Below the pieces are notes generated by a model. It searched no databases. It was not told the DNA's origin and saw nothing but the letters and a program-made list of their open reading frames with translations. A program made the position numbers and the translations under genes. From Nitrobacter sp051535215 (lineage in GTDB: Bacteria > Pseudomonadota > Alphaproteobacteria > Rhizobiales > Xanthobacteraceae), in the NCBI RefSeq assembly GCF_051535215.1, contig NZ_JBPPLY010000001.1:434001-498000 (forward strand): 64,000 nucleotides of DNA, written 5' to 3'. This document shows positions 16,703-26,056 of the stretch, one piece after another; positions within the stretch are counted from its first letter, which is position 1; each line of letters begins with the position of its first letter.

Positions 16703-17433
16703 ATCCGCCTCTTGCCGAGATACGCCTCGACGACGGTCTGATTGGCGAGCACGCTGTCGGGCTCGCCGTCGGCGATCTTTTCGCCATGGTGCAAGACCAG
16801 TAGCCGATCCGACAGGCTCTTGATCGCCTTGATGACGTGCTCGATGACGAGAACGCTGATACCAGTATCGCGGACCTTGCGGATCACCGCGATCACCTCG
16901 TCGATCTCAACCAGATTCAATCCGGCCATGACCTCGTCGCAGAGCAAAACCTTCGGCTGCATCGCGAGGGCCTTTGCCAATTCGAGCCGCTTGCGGCCGG
17001 GGCCTCCCAACTCGTCGGCGCGTTGATCGACGAACTTGCCGAGCCCGACGAAATCCAGTTGAGCGCGGGCCTGCTCGCGGGCTTTCGCGAGTTTCGCATG
17101 ACCTCCGCCGTGACCGAAGAGGGCGCCGACAGCGACATTGTCCAGGACCGACAGACCGGGAAACGGGCGCATGATCTGGAAGGTGCGTCCGATGCCGAGC
17201 CTGGCGCGACGATAGGCCGGCATGCCGGCGAGAGACTGCCCTTCGAAAAGAACATCGCCGGAGGTCGGCGCGAGCGTTCCGCTGATCAGACTGATGAGCG
17301 TCGTCTTGCCGGCTCCGTTCGGGCCGATCACTCCGAGAATTTCTCCGGGCTGCAGCAGAAAGCTGACATCGTTGACCGCGATCAGGCCGGCGAAACGGCG
17401 AGTGACACCCTGGATTTCGAGTGCCGGGGTCAT
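16699..17433 (-). CDS. livG: Branched-chain amino acid/amide ABC transporter ATPase LivG
   Basis: Second ATPase, 244 residues. Walker A is GPNGAGKTT, followed by GRTFQIMRPFPGLSVLDNV and Walker B VLLCDEVMAGLN, with IEHV as switch. The ABC signature is unusual: LGGPGRKRLELAKAL where most LivG have LSxGQQRRLEIARAL, a variant seen in some liv-type clusters. It overlaps livM and livF by ATGA. Confidence 0.92.
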   Translation of the reverse strand: MTPALEIQGVTRRFAGLIAVNDVSFLLQPGEILGVIGPNGAGKTTLISLISGTLAPTSGDVLFEGQSLAGMPAYRRARLGIGRTFQIMRPFPGLSVLDNVAVGALFGHGGGHAKLAKAREQARAQLDFVGLGKFVDQRADELGGPGRKRLELAKALAMQPKVLLCDEVMAGLNLVEIDEVIAVIRKVRDTGISVLVIEHVIKAIKSLSDRLLVLHHGEKIADGEPDSVLANQTVVEAYLGKRRI

Positions 17434-18377
17434 AGCCGGTGCGTCCGGATGTTTTCAGCGAAATAGCGCCAGCCCGTCTTGCGGAATCGCCGAAACACGT
17501 CTGCCAGACCGCGCGGCATCAGAACGACTGCGGCCACGACGACGATACCGAAGAAAAGGCCCGCGACGCTCGTGACCTCGCTCGACAGGAATTCGGAGAT
17601 CGCGGAGAGCGAAAGCGCGCCGACCACCGGTCCGAGGACGGTGCCGGGTCCGCCGAATACCGCCATGATGATCATCTTGACGTTCAGGCTGATATCGAAT
17701 GCGCTTTCCGGATCGATGAAGGTTACCCAATAGGCGTGAATGCCTCCCGCCAGCGCGCTGAAAACGCCGGACAGTGCGAACGCCAGCGTCTTGTATAATG
17801 TCGTATTGACGCCCATCACTTCCGCACCTTCTTCGTTTTCGCGGATCGCGATCAAACCGAAACCGAAGCGGCTGCGTGTCAGCCAGAAAACCGTCAGCGT
17901 CGCCAGCACCAGAAGCCCAAGCGACAACTCGTAGAAGAGACGATCGTTGTTGAGCGGCGGCAAGACCAGTCCGATATTCTGGCCGGCAAGTTCCACGTTG
18001 GAGACGATCGCGATCATGACCTGAGCGAGCGCCAGCGTCGCAATTGCGAAATAATGCCCTCTGAGCCGCAGAACCGGGATCCCGAGGAGAACGGCGAAGG
18101 TGACCGCAAGCACCACGCCGAACACCAGGCCGACGGCGAACGGCAAGTGCCACTGCGCCATCGCGATGCCCACGCCGTAGCTGCCGAGGCCGTAGAACAC
18201 CGAATTGCCGAAAGACGCATAGCCGGTATAACCGCCGATGATGTTCCAGCCCTGCGCCAGAACGGCAAGCAGCAGGGCGTTGATTCCGAACTGGATCAGG
18301 ACATCGGATCCGAACCACGGCACGGCCGCGAGCACGGCGAGCGCCGCCAGGATGAGTATGATGCGCAGCGCCCTCAC
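17430..18377 (-). CDS. livM: Branched-chain amino acid/amide ABC transporter permease LivM
   Basis: A 315-residue inner-membrane permease with about nine hydrophobic segments. Typical features are GYTGYASFGNSVFYGLGSYG near the N-terminus, ALAQVMIAIVSN, and the ATPase-coupling loop AIRENEEGAEVMGVNTTLYKT. It overlaps livH and livG at its ends, so the permease pair and ATPases are co-translated. Confidence 0.92.
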   Translation of the reverse strand: MRALRIILILAALAVLAAVPWFGSDVLIQFGINALLLAVLAQGWNIIGGYTGYASFGNSVFYGLGSYGVGIAMAQWHLPFAVGLVFGVVLAVTFAVLLGIPVLRLRGHYFAIATLALAQVMIAIVSNVELAGQNIGLVLPPLNNDRLFYELSLGLLVLATLTVFWLTRSRFGFGLIAIRENEEGAEVMGVNTTLYKTLAFALSGVFSALAGGIHAYWVTFIDPESAFDISLNVKMIIMAVFGGPGTVLGPVVGALSLSAISEFLSSEVTSVAGLFFGIVVVAAVVLMPRGLADVFRRFRKTGWRYFAENIRTHRL

Positions 18378-19237
18378 GCTGCTTTTCCGAGCAGGCCGGT
18401 CGGCCGCACGATCAGGACCAGCACCAGCACGCCGAAGCTTGCCACGTCGGCGTAGGTCGGCCCGACATAAAGCGCGGCCAGCGATTCGAGAATTCCAAGG
18501 AACAGTCCGCCGACGATAACGCCAAGCGGATTGTCGAGCCCGCCGATGATCGAGATCGCGAATGATTTCGCGGTCAATGCCGCACCGATATAGGGATTGA
18601 TCTGAGAGACCGTGCCGTAAAGGCCTCCGGCCGCCCCCGCAAGCGCGATGCCGATACCGAAGGTGACGGCGTAAAGGTGTCGCGGCTCAACCCCATAAAG
18701 ACGGGCCGCCACCAGGTTCTGCGCGGTGGCGCGGATCGCGCGTCCGAGCCTCGTATGCAGCAGGAACAGCCACATGCCGACTGTCAGAGCTATGGCCACG
18801 CCGAAGGCGAGCAGCCGGGCCAGCGGCAGGACGACCGGTCCCAGTACGATGCTGTCACCCGCATAGGTGGGATTGATGGTGCGAAAATCTGCCGAGAACG
18901 CGAGCTGGGCGAGATAGGTCAACACGACCTCCAGCCCGAACGTTATCAGCAGCGTGTTGAACATCGGGGCGCGGACGACCAGGTTCAGAATGCCCCTCTG
19001 GACGCAATATCCGACCGCGAACATCACCGCTGCGGTGATCGGCAGTCCGAGAAACGGGTCGATATGCGCGTAAGTGAAGAGATACAACGACACGTAGGCG
19101 CCCAGCATGATGAATGCGCCGTGCGCCAGATTGACGATATTCAGCACGCCCCAGACCAGCGCGAGGCCGAGCGCCATCATGGCGTACAGTCCGCCCAGAA
19201 GGATGCCGTTGATGAGGACTTGCCCGAGCAGATCCAA
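18374..19237 (-). CDS. livH: Branched-chain amino acid/amide ABC transporter permease LivH
   Basis: A 287-residue permease with the LivH start (GQVLINGILLGGLYAMMALGLALVWGVLNIVNLAHG), a central GRAIRATAQNLVAARLYGVE coupling loop and the FAISIIGGLDNPLGVIVGG segment. It starts 176 bases after the livK stop, past an intergenic hairpin. Confidence 0.93.
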   Translation of the reverse strand: MDLLGQVLINGILLGGLYAMMALGLALVWGVLNIVNLAHGAFIMLGAYVSLYLFTYAHIDPFLGLPITAAVMFAVGYCVQRGILNLVVRAPMFNTLLITFGLEVVLTYLAQLAFSADFRTINPTYAGDSIVLGPVVLPLARLLAFGVAIALTVGMWLFLLHTRLGRAIRATAQNLVAARLYGVEPRHLYAVTFGIGIALAGAAGGLYGTVSQINPYIGAALTAKSFAISIIGGLDNPLGVIVGGLFLGILESLAALYVGPTYADVASFGVLVLVLIVRPTGLLGKAA

Positions 19238-19375
19238 CGTCGTCCGTGCCCCTGTTCAGCCTGCGATCGTTCGCGATTTGCTACTAGTTGTCCGCCTATT
19301 ATTGCATTTCCGCTTCGGCGGGTCTTCTTGCGAATATCAGAATCGCGAGATCATTTTGATATTCGTATCTCCGGA

Positions 19376-19396
19376 GCGCGGCCTAGCCGGCCGCGC
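19376..19396 (-). terminator. Hairpin between livK and livH
   Basis: GCGCGGCC / GGCCGCGC form a perfect 8-bp GC stem with a 5-base loop right behind the livK stop, followed (reading the minus strand) by a second inverted repeat CGAATATCA / TGATATTCG. There is no T tract, so it is more likely an attenuating or mRNA-protecting structure that keeps binding-protein output above the permeases. Confidence 0.5.
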
Positions 19397-19413
19397 TTGC
19401 CGTATCCGCTCCG

Positions 19414-20634
19414 TTAGCGGGCGTTCCAGGCCGGCATCGGATATTTCGGCGGCGCAATTTTGCCGTGGACGCCCTGAATCGCCACCAGTGCGTCGCCCTG
19501 GACCTGAATGACTGTCTGCGGCAGATCGATCTGACCGTTCTTATCGAACTCGATCTGGCCATAAAGGCTTTCGAACTTCACTTTCGCCAATGCGTCACGC
19601 ACCTTCGCGGGGTCGATCGAGCCGGCATCTTCTATGGCTTTGACCAATGCCTCGACATCGGCCGCGCCGGACGCGGCATGATAGTCCGGATCATAGCTGA
19701 ACTTCGCCTTGAAGGCGGAGGCGAATTGCGCAGCGTCGCCGAACCAGCGGTCCTTGAGGTCGGCGGAAGGCAGCCAGGCCGCCATGCCGAAGGCGTAGTC
19801 GGCGTCCTTGCCGAGAGCTTTGCGGAAGTCCTCGCTCGGCACGCCGACCGTGAAGGAATACATCTTCGGGGCAACCGCGAGGCTCTTGGCCTGCCGCACG
19901 AAATTGAGAATTTCGGTTTCGTGGCCGGCTACCAGCACCGCATCGACGTTCTTGCTCTTGATCTGCGAGAGCAGCGAGTTGAAGTCCGTCGCGTTGGTGC
20001 TGTAGCGCTCGTCCATGGCGATGTTGAAGCCCGCCGCTTTCAATTTAGGCCGCGTGCCGTCCGCCACCGAGACGTCGAAGGCATCGTCGGCATAAAGCAG
20101 GGCGACCGATTGCGGGACCGGGTTAAGCCCTTTCATCATCTCTATCGTCGAACCGAAATAGTTGCTGGCGGGCGCCAGCGTTCCGAAAATATACTTGAAC
20201 CCGCGCGCGAAGATCTGGTCGGAAGCGCCACCGCCCTGGACCATCGGAATCTGGTACTTCTCCGACACGGCCGAGTCCGCCAGCGCGAAATTGCTTGCGA
20301 ACGGCCCGAGCAGGAAATTCACTTTATCTCGTGAAACCAGTTGGGTGTATTGGCGCACGCTCAAATTCACGTCCGACTGATTGTCATAAAGCTTGAGCAC
20401 AAGCTGGTATGTCTCGTTGCCGACCTTGACCCCGCCTGCCTCGTTGATCTTGTCGACGGCGAGCTGGTAGGCATCGCGATAATACCGTCCGGTATTGGCG
20501 ACGGGTCCCGTGAGCTGCACGGACGCCCCAAGGACAATGTCCTTTGCCAGAGCCGGAGCGGGTGAGATTGCGCCGGACGTTATCGCAACGGCAGCAGCGA
20601 CTAAAGCGGCCGACAGACCGGAAAATTTCAGCAT
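19414..20634 (-). CDS. livK: Periplasmic substrate-binding protein of the liv-type ABC transporter
   Basis: A 406-residue type I periplasmic binding protein with a signal peptide (ALVAAAVAITSGAISPAPALA). The mature protein starts DIVLGASVQLTGPVANTGRYYRDAYQLAVDKINEAGG, the LIV-family pattern, with later LLGPFASNFALADSAVSEKYQIP and AALLYADD-like segments. GAGG lies eight bases before the ATG. The ligand is probably an amino acid, amide or urea-like compound and cannot be fixed from sequence. It leads the livKHMGF operon. Confidence 0.9.
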   Translation of the reverse strand: MLKFSGLSAALVAAAVAITSGAISPAPALAKDIVLGASVQLTGPVANTGRYYRDAYQLAVDKINEAGGVKVGNETYQLVLKLYDNQSDVNLSVRQYTQLVSRDKVNFLLGPFASNFALADSAVSEKYQIPMVQGGGASDQIFARGFKYIFGTLAPASNYFGSTIEMMKGLNPVPQSVALLYADDAFDVSVADGTRPKLKAAGFNIAMDERYSTNATDFNSLLSQIKSKNVDAVLVAGHETEILNFVRQAKSLAVAPKMYSFTVGVPSEDFRKALGKDADYAFGMAAWLPSADLKDRWFGDAAQFASAFKAKFSYDPDYHAASGAADVEALVKAIEDAGSIDPAKVRDALAKVKFESLYGQIEFDKNGQIDLPQTVIQVQGDALVAIQGVHGKIAPPKYPMPAWNAR

Positions 20635-20941
20635 GTGATTAACCTCCTCATCTTCGGCGCCCGTTTTTTCGGGTCTTGTGTTTGGTTGCGATCGGATGCC
20701 CGGCGGGAATGCTTCGGAGGGAATGACCCGGAAACCTGTACAACCAATGCGCTAGCATTTTGGTTCCAACTTCCGATGATGGTCGAACTCGCGTTACGGT
20801 CCGCCGGCGCGGCGCCCCGGCGGATGCGGTTTCGCGCACCTCGGTACCCTCAGGGCGCCTCGCGCCGGCGTCAAGTAAGGCTTTCGTCGATACCGCCAGG
20901 GGAGGAGAGTCTATGGCCCCGTTCTATGGGGCGAGCAATCA
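20635..20941. other. Intergenic region between SecA paralogue and livK
   Basis: No gene. A hairpin TCCGCCGG (20800-20807) / CCGGCGGA (20817-20824) lies behind the SecA-like gene and may end that transcript. The livK promoter must lie here but no clear -35/-10 was found. Confidence 0.45.
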
Positions 20942-23353
20942 TCAGGCCGGACGGATGCCAACCCGCATGGCATAGGCCGTCACCTCGCGGCGGAAATCGG
21001 CTATCATCCGTTCGAACAGCGCGAACGCTTCAAGCTGGAATTCCGCGACGACCTTGTGCGGCGGAAGCCGGCGATCCCCGATCCGACGCTTGAGATGATC
21101 CAGGCGGTCCGATTGCTCCGACCAGAGCTGATCGATCAGCGCCATCATCACCCGTCGAAGGATATCGACGAACATGGGTTCGCCCATGCGGGCGATCTTG
21201 CCGTCGATCCAGCGGTCGGCTATGGCGCGTATATGCTGCGCGAGAGCTTGCGCGGCTGCCTTGGGATCGGCAGATGGCGGATTGATATCGACGGCGAGAG
21301 TCAGGACGGACCGGATAGCGTGATCCAGTCCGGCGATATCCCATGGGGTGGCCGGTGTTGCGAAACGGTCGATCAGATCGTCGATCGTCTCATGGCGGAA
21401 GCGTGTTGCCAGTGCCAGCGTATCGTTGCCGTCGCGGATATTGCGGCGCAAATCGTAGAAGTCCTCGCGCTGGCGCTGGATGATCGTGTCGAATCGCAAC
21501 AGTCCGAGACGCTGATCGAAGCTGCGGATCTCATGCCGGTTCTGCGCGGCGCGGATCAGGCGGCTTGCGATCGCGGGCGCGATGGATGCGGTCTGTTCGT
21601 TGGGAGGTGCTGTGATTGCGGCGTTGGTCAGAAGTTCGTCTTCCAGAGAGGCATGGAAGATGGAACGTCCCGGGTCGCCCTGTCGTCCGGCACGGCCGCG
21701 CAACTGTTCGTCCATCCGTCCGTGATCGTGATGAGCGGTGCCGATCACCAGCAACCCGCCGGCGGCGATCACCCGGGCGCGGGTGGCTTCGTCCGCATGT
21801 TCGCCGCCAAGACGGATGTCGGTGCCGCGGCCGGCCATTGCGGTGGCGATGGTCACCGCACCGGGCGCGCCGGCTTCGGCGATGATCTGAGCTTCGCGGG
21901 CGTGATGCTTGGCATTGAGCAGCGCGAAGGTGCGCGTTGGGGCGTCGCGCTCCATCTGCTCGTGACGCTGGCGCCAGCCGTTGGCTTCAAGCATCGCCGC
22001 CAGCGCTTCCGACCGTTCGATGGTGGGGGCGCCGATCAGCACGGGCTGTCCGCGCGCGGCCGCGTCTTCCAAATCCCGCAGGATCGCCCGCATTTTGCTG
22101 GCGGCAGTGGTGTGGAGTACGGACTCGTCGATTCGGATCATCGGGCGATGCGTCGGGATGGAGATCACATCGAGGCCATAGATATCGTTGTATTCCTCGG
22201 CATCCGCCGTCGCCGTGCCGGTCATGCCGGCAAGCCTGGCGTAACGACGGAAATAGGTCTGGAACGTGATCGCCGCGAGCGTATGCGTTTCCTCGCCGAT
22301 GACGCAGCCTTCCTTGGCCTCCAATGCCTGGTGCAATCCTTCGTCGTAGCGTCGTCCCGGCATCGGGCGGCCGGTCAGCCTGTCAACAATGGTCACGCCG
22401 CCGTTCTCGATGACGTAGTCGCGGTCGCGGACGAGCACGGCATGAGCCCGCAGCGACTGCACGACATGGTGAAGCAGCGAGATCGATGCGATGTCATGCA
22501 ACGTCGTTGAAGCCTTCAGCAGTCCTTGTTCGCGCAGCCGACGCTCGACTTCGCTGTACCCCGCCTCGGTCAACGCGACGCGACGCCGAGCATCGATCTC
22601 GTAGTGCGCGGGCTGCAATGAGGCGATGACGGCATCGATCGCCTGATAGAAGCCCGAGTGATCCCCAAGCGGGCCGAACAGCGCCAACGGCATGCCGGCA
22701 TCGTCGATCAGGGTGGCGTCGGCCTCGTCGACCAACGCGAAGGCATGGCCGCGCTGGACGGTTTCCGCGGCGGAAAATTTCATGTTGTCGCGCAGATAGT
22801 CGAAGCCGAATTCGCTGGCGATCCCGTAGGTGATGTCGCAACGATAGGCGTCACGCCGGCTGTCGTCGTCCATCTCCTGGGTGATGACGCCGGTGCTCAG
22901 TCCCAGCAGATCGTAGACCGGGCGCATCCAACCGGCGTCGCGCTCCGCCAGATAGTCGTTCGGCGTGGCGACGTGGACGCCTTCGCCGGTCAAGGCATGC
23001 AGCGCGCAGACCAGCGTGGCGGTCAGCGTTTTGCCTTCGCCGGTCTTCATCTCGGCGATGTGGCCATCGTGAAGCGCGAGAGCGCCGATGATCTGCGCCG
23101 GAACGGGATATTGTTTCAGCGCGCGGTGAGAGGCCTCGCGAGCCAGCGCGAAGACTTCCTCCTTGATCTCATCCAGGGGAGTGCCGGTCCGGACTTGCTG
23201 CCGCAGTTCGACGACGCGCTCGCGCAGCGCGGCGGCAGACAGCCCCCGGTGATCTGCTTCCAAAGAAAGAATCCGGCGGGCCGTCGTTTCGTATCGTGTC
23301 AGTTTCCGGCGAGGGCCGAAATTCAGCGCGCGCCCGGCCAGGCGCAGGATCAT
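20942..23353 (-). CDS. Divergent SecA-family translocation ATPase, in the TonB operon
   Basis: An 803-residue SecA paralogue. Motor motifs are present: EMKTGEGKT (Walker A, about 102-109), TPNDYLAERD, EFGFDYLRDNM, DEAD at 209-212 (followed by ATLIDDAG where canonical SecA has SILIDEAR), AGMTGTA, MAGRGTDIRLGG and EQLRGRAGRQGDPG. Differences from housekeeping SecA are marked: the family segment with QRDPLxEY is replaced by GDRRLPPHKVVAEFQ, and the C-terminal linker and Cys-rich zinc motif are absent. Its ATG overlaps the tonB stop (ATGA), placing it in exbB-exbD-tonB. It may be a second, specialised translocase motor; no partner SecY is present. Confidence 0.85.
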   Translation of the reverse strand: MILRLAGRALNFGPRRKLTRYETTARRILSLEADHRGLSAAALRERVVELRQQVRTGTPLDEIKEEVFALAREASHRALKQYPVPAQIIGALALHDGHIAEMKTGEGKTLTATLVCALHALTGEGVHVATPNDYLAERDAGWMRPVYDLLGLSTGVITQEMDDDSRRDAYRCDITYGIASEFGFDYLRDNMKFSAAETVQRGHAFALVDEADATLIDDAGMPLALFGPLGDHSGFYQAIDAVIASLQPAHYEIDARRRVALTEAGYSEVERRLREQGLLKASTTLHDIASISLLHHVVQSLRAHAVLVRDRDYVIENGGVTIVDRLTGRPMPGRRYDEGLHQALEAKEGCVIGEETHTLAAITFQTYFRRYARLAGMTGTATADAEEYNDIYGLDVISIPTHRPMIRIDESVLHTTAASKMRAILRDLEDAAARGQPVLIGAPTIERSEALAAMLEANGWRQRHEQMERDAPTRTFALLNAKHHAREAQIIAEAGAPGAVTIATAMAGRGTDIRLGGEHADEATRARVIAAGGLLVIGTAHHDHGRMDEQLRGRAGRQGDPGRSIFHASLEDELLTNAAITAPPNEQTASIAPAIASRLIRAAQNRHEIRSFDQRLGLLRFDTIIQRQREDFYDLRRNIRDGNDTLALATRFRHETIDDLIDRFATPATPWDIAGLDHAIRSVLTLAVDINPPSADPKAAAQALAQHIRAIADRWIDGKIARMGEPMFVDILRRVMMALIDQLWSEQSDRLDHLKRRIGDRRLPPHKVVAEFQLEAFALFERMIADFRREVTAYAMRVGIRPA

Positions 23354-24102
23354 CGAAACTCAAAAAGAATCGGCATCGTGAAAGCAAATTGTGTACCGCC
23401 GACATCGTTTGGAGGCTCGGGCAACGGCTGGGCGCGCTGCAGGAGGTCGAGTGTTTCGCGATCGAGGGCGTCGGACCCGCTGCCTTTAACGATTCTGCTG
23501 GTAATGATGTGGCCTTGGCGGTCAACGACGAAGGACACTCGCGACGTGCCGGTCTCGTGACGTCTCTGGGCTTCGTGGGGATATCGCTTGCTTCGCTGCA
23601 GATGAAGAGCCAACTGGCGTTTCCAGCTCACCAGCCTTGCCTTGCGCGAGGCCGCGGCCGTGGGCGCCGTCGTGGCCGACGCCGCAACCAGCGGGGGCGT
23701 TGCGTTGGGCGTCTTTTCCTTGTCTTCCTTCTTTTCCTCTTCCTGCTTCTTCTCAGGGGTTGTTTCCAGGGCAACGTCAGGTTCAGCGACCTGCGGAAGC
23801 GGAGGCTCCGGTTCCGGTACCTTCTCCGTCTTGACCTCGGCCTTCTCCTGAGGAGGAGGAGCCTCGTCGGTCTGCATTTGCTCTTCGCCCGGTGCGACGT
23901 CCCGCGCCTCGGCGTCACGGAAGGACTCGGTGGTAAAATCCACGTCGATCGCCGTGACGGTATCGAATGTATCGCCTTCCGCGGGAGTCATGAGCAAGGC
24001 GGCCGCGACGGCGCCATGGAGCGACAGCATGGCGACGAAACAGGTGCCCCAGCGCAGCAGTTCGTTCCGTGTCATGTTGCGATAGCGGCGCGGCATACTC
24101 AT
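23350..24102 (-). CDS. tonB: TonB energy-transducing protein
   Basis: 250 residues: a basic start, one membrane anchor (LLRWGTCFVAMLSLHGAVAAALLM), then a long Glu/Lys/Pro-rich periplasmic spacer (EKAEVKTEKVPEPEPP and similar) and a C-terminal TonB domain with the typical YPHEAQRRHETGTSRVSFVVDRQGHI and final PILFEF. It couples proton-motive force from ExbBD to outer-membrane receptors, presumably including the siderophore receptor encoded divergently at 26.1 kb. It overlaps exbD and the SecA-like gene. Confidence 0.92.
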   Translation of the reverse strand: MSMPRRYRNMTRNELLRWGTCFVAMLSLHGAVAAALLMTPAEGDTFDTVTAIDVDFTTESFRDAEARDVAPGEEQMQTDEAPPPQEKAEVKTEKVPEPEPPLPQVAEPDVALETTPEKKQEEEKKEDKEKTPNATPPLVAASATTAPTAAASRKARLVSWKRQLALHLQRSKRYPHEAQRRHETGTSRVSFVVDRQGHIITSRIVKGSGSDALDRETLDLLQRAQPLPEPPNDVGGTQFAFTMPILFEFR

Positions 24103-24551
24103 TGCGGGACTCCGACGGATTGCGTTCCGCCCACGGACTCAAGCCCGACCAACGCGATCTTGAGATAGCCGGCAGCCCGCAGGTCGTTCATCAGCGTCAT
24201 GACATCCCCATAGGGAACGGTCTTGTCGGCGCGAACGAACAGCCGCTTGGTTCGATCCGATGACGTGATGGCGTCGAGCGAACCGGCAAGGCCGGTGCGC
24301 GAGATAGGATCGTTGCCGATGGCGAGCGTCCGGTCGGCCTTCATGGTGACGAAGATCGGCTTGTCGGGGCGCGGCTGCTTCGTCGCCGTCGACGCCGGCA
24401 GATCGACGGCTATGTCGACCGTCGCCAGTGGCGCGGCAATCATGAAGATGATCAGCAGGACCAGAATGACGTCGATGAACGGCGTCACGTTGATGTCGCT
24501 GACCTGCGCCATCTCGTCTTCGGAGGATGATTGCTGAAGCGAAACGCCCAC
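24099..24551 (-). CDS. exbD: Biopolymer transport protein ExbD
   Basis: 150 residues with the ExbD/TolR pattern: MAQVSDINVTPFIDVILVLLIIFMI, in which the membrane Asp is the proton-coupling residue, followed by VDLPAS and a periplasmic domain with ADKTVPYGDVMTLMNDLRAAGYLKIALV. It starts six bases after exbB and overlaps tonB by ATGA. Confidence 0.95.
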   Translation of the reverse strand: MGVSLQQSSSEDEMAQVSDINVTPFIDVILVLLIIFMIAAPLATVDIAVDLPASTATKQPRPDKPIFVTMKADRTLAIGNDPISRTGLAGSLDAITSSDRTKRLFVRADKTVPYGDVMTLMNDLRAAGYLKIALVGLESVGGTQSVGVPQ

Positions 24552-24556
24552 GCGCG

Positions 24557-25594
24557 CTACTCCGCGGCTCGCTGATGAGGAACCATTTCCGCCCGGTTGA
24601 GATCTCTGCTCACCATGCGCATCAGCTCCGCCGAGCCGTCGCCCAGCAAGCCACGGTAGCTGTTAATGGATCGCGAGAACATGTTGTAGACCATCACCGC
24701 CGGGATCGCCGCGACAAGTCCCATCGCTGTCGCCAGCAATGCCTCGGCAATGCCGGGTGCGACGACGGCGAGATTGGTGGTTTGCGATTTCGAGATGCCG
24801 ATGAAGGCGTTCATGATGCCCCAGACCGTGCCGAACAGTCCGACGAACGGCGCGGTCGATCCGATGGTGGCCAGAATGCTGGTGCCGCGGGTCATGCGCC
24901 GCGCCGCGGCGGCCTCGATGCGACTGAACAGCGAAGCGATCCGCTCCTTGACGCCGTCATGGATCATGGCGTCCTGCGAACGACGAATTTCGTCGCGCGC
25001 GGCATGGGTCAGCATCGCGATGTCGCTGCCGGAGTTCTCCAGCGTTTTGTTCGCCTCTTCGAGGGAGCGCGCGCCTTCCACGCTGCGGAGGTCGCGCATG
25101 AGCTTGCTTCGCGCGCCGAGCAATTCGATCGTTTTGGCAAGCCACACCGACCAGGTCACGACCGAAGCGAAGGCCAGGCCGATCATCACCGCCTTCACGA
25201 TGTAATCGGCGGCCATGAACATGCCGATCGGCGTCAGTTCGTGCGGCAGAATCGGCTCGGGGGCTTCGGTCACTTCCGTTGCGGGTAGAGCCTGATGCTC
25301 CGCGGGCCCAGGGGAGGGCGCAGTCTGCTGCTCGGGGGGCGATGCCTGAGATGCGGGCTGCGATGAAGGCTGGGTGATCTGCGGCGCAGGAGAAACTGAC
25401 TGCGTGGCTGCGGGAGCTTGTCCGGAAGTAGCCGCTTCATGCGCACCAGGCTGCGCCAGGGATTGTGCGTCAACGACATGCGGCACGAAGGAAAACGTCA
25501 AAAGAGAGACGAGCGCGATCGCAGAAGCCTTTGCGGCTCGCCTTCGCTCGTTGCGCGCCACCTTATTGCACGGAAGGTTCAGAGACAGCTTCAT
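24557..25594 (-). CDS. exbB: TonB-system proton channel subunit ExbB (long N-terminus)
   Basis: 345 residues. A signal-like hydrophobic start is followed by a roughly 90-residue Pro/Gln/Ala/Ser-rich periplasmic extension, as in the long alphaproteobacterial ExbB type. Then come the three-helix MotA/TolQ/ExbB core: WSVWLAKTIELL, ATIGSTAPFVGLFGTVWGIMNAF and GIAEALLATAMGLVAAIPAVMVYN. It is the first gene of the exbB-exbD-tonB-secA-like operon. A partial Irr-box-like TTTAGAA lies about 130 bases upstream. Confidence 0.94.
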   Translation of the reverse strand: MKLSLNLPCNKVARNERRRAAKASAIALVSLLTFSFVPHVVDAQSLAQPGAHEAATSGQAPAATQSVSPAPQITQPSSQPASQASPPEQQTAPSPGPAEHQALPATEVTEAPEPILPHELTPIGMFMAADYIVKAVMIGLAFASVVTWSVWLAKTIELLGARSKLMRDLRSVEGARSLEEANKTLENSGSDIAMLTHAARDEIRRSQDAMIHDGVKERIASLFSRIEAAAARRMTRGTSILATIGSTAPFVGLFGTVWGIMNAFIGISKSQTTNLAVVAPGIAEALLATAMGLVAAIPAVMVYNMFSRSINSYRGLLGDGSAELMRMVSRDLNRAEMVPHQRAAE

Positions 25595-26056
25595 GTTGGC
25601 AAACTCTATATTGATGCGCTGCTCTGGACTGTTCGCGCAGTGACGAAGACGGATGCGCAGGCACCCGAGGTTGGTCTAGCGTCTGTATTTTTTGAATCAA
25701 ACAGAGAAACGGCGCGAGAGTTTTAGAATCTCTTTAAGACGCAGGACGCGACGGCGCGGTTAATGCTGAGGCCGGCGTTGATTCGCTGTCCCGCCACAAC
25801 GGGTTGCTGCCCGCACCATCCTGCCTGGCGACCCCGAAAGCCAAGCGCGAATGCGCCCTGTGATGGCGCGACACCGACGAGCCTGCGACATTCTGTACCA
25901 ATCGAAGGCAATGAAAACTAGAACCTCTATAGACTGCTGCGAATTGCAGCACGTGAATGTTGCCCACGAAGGTTTTTTAGTTAATGACGAGCGACATATC
26001 GCGGATGCGGATTTGCTCCCGTGATGTCTGCAATCTTTTAAGGATGGGTGGGGCGA
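25595..26056. other. Divergent intergenic region between exbB and the siderophore receptor
   Basis: No gene seen. It should carry the promoters of both iron-uptake units. One candidate regulatory site (25721-25738) is listed separately. Short open frames on the minus strand have no recognisable product. Confidence 0.5.
25721..25738. promoter_or_regulatory. Candidate Irr/ICE-like half-site upstream of exbB
   Basis: TTTTAGAATCTCTTTAAG has one good TTTAGAA half-site and a degenerate second half, compared with the TTTAGAA..TTCTAAA iron control element of Bradyrhizobiaceae. Position in front of an iron-uptake operon supports it; the weak second half argues against it. Confidence 0.3.

Noticed and set aside
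25723..25967. Short minus-strand frames between exbB and the receptor
   Set aside because: No recognisable product; the region is best explained as divergent regulatory DNA.
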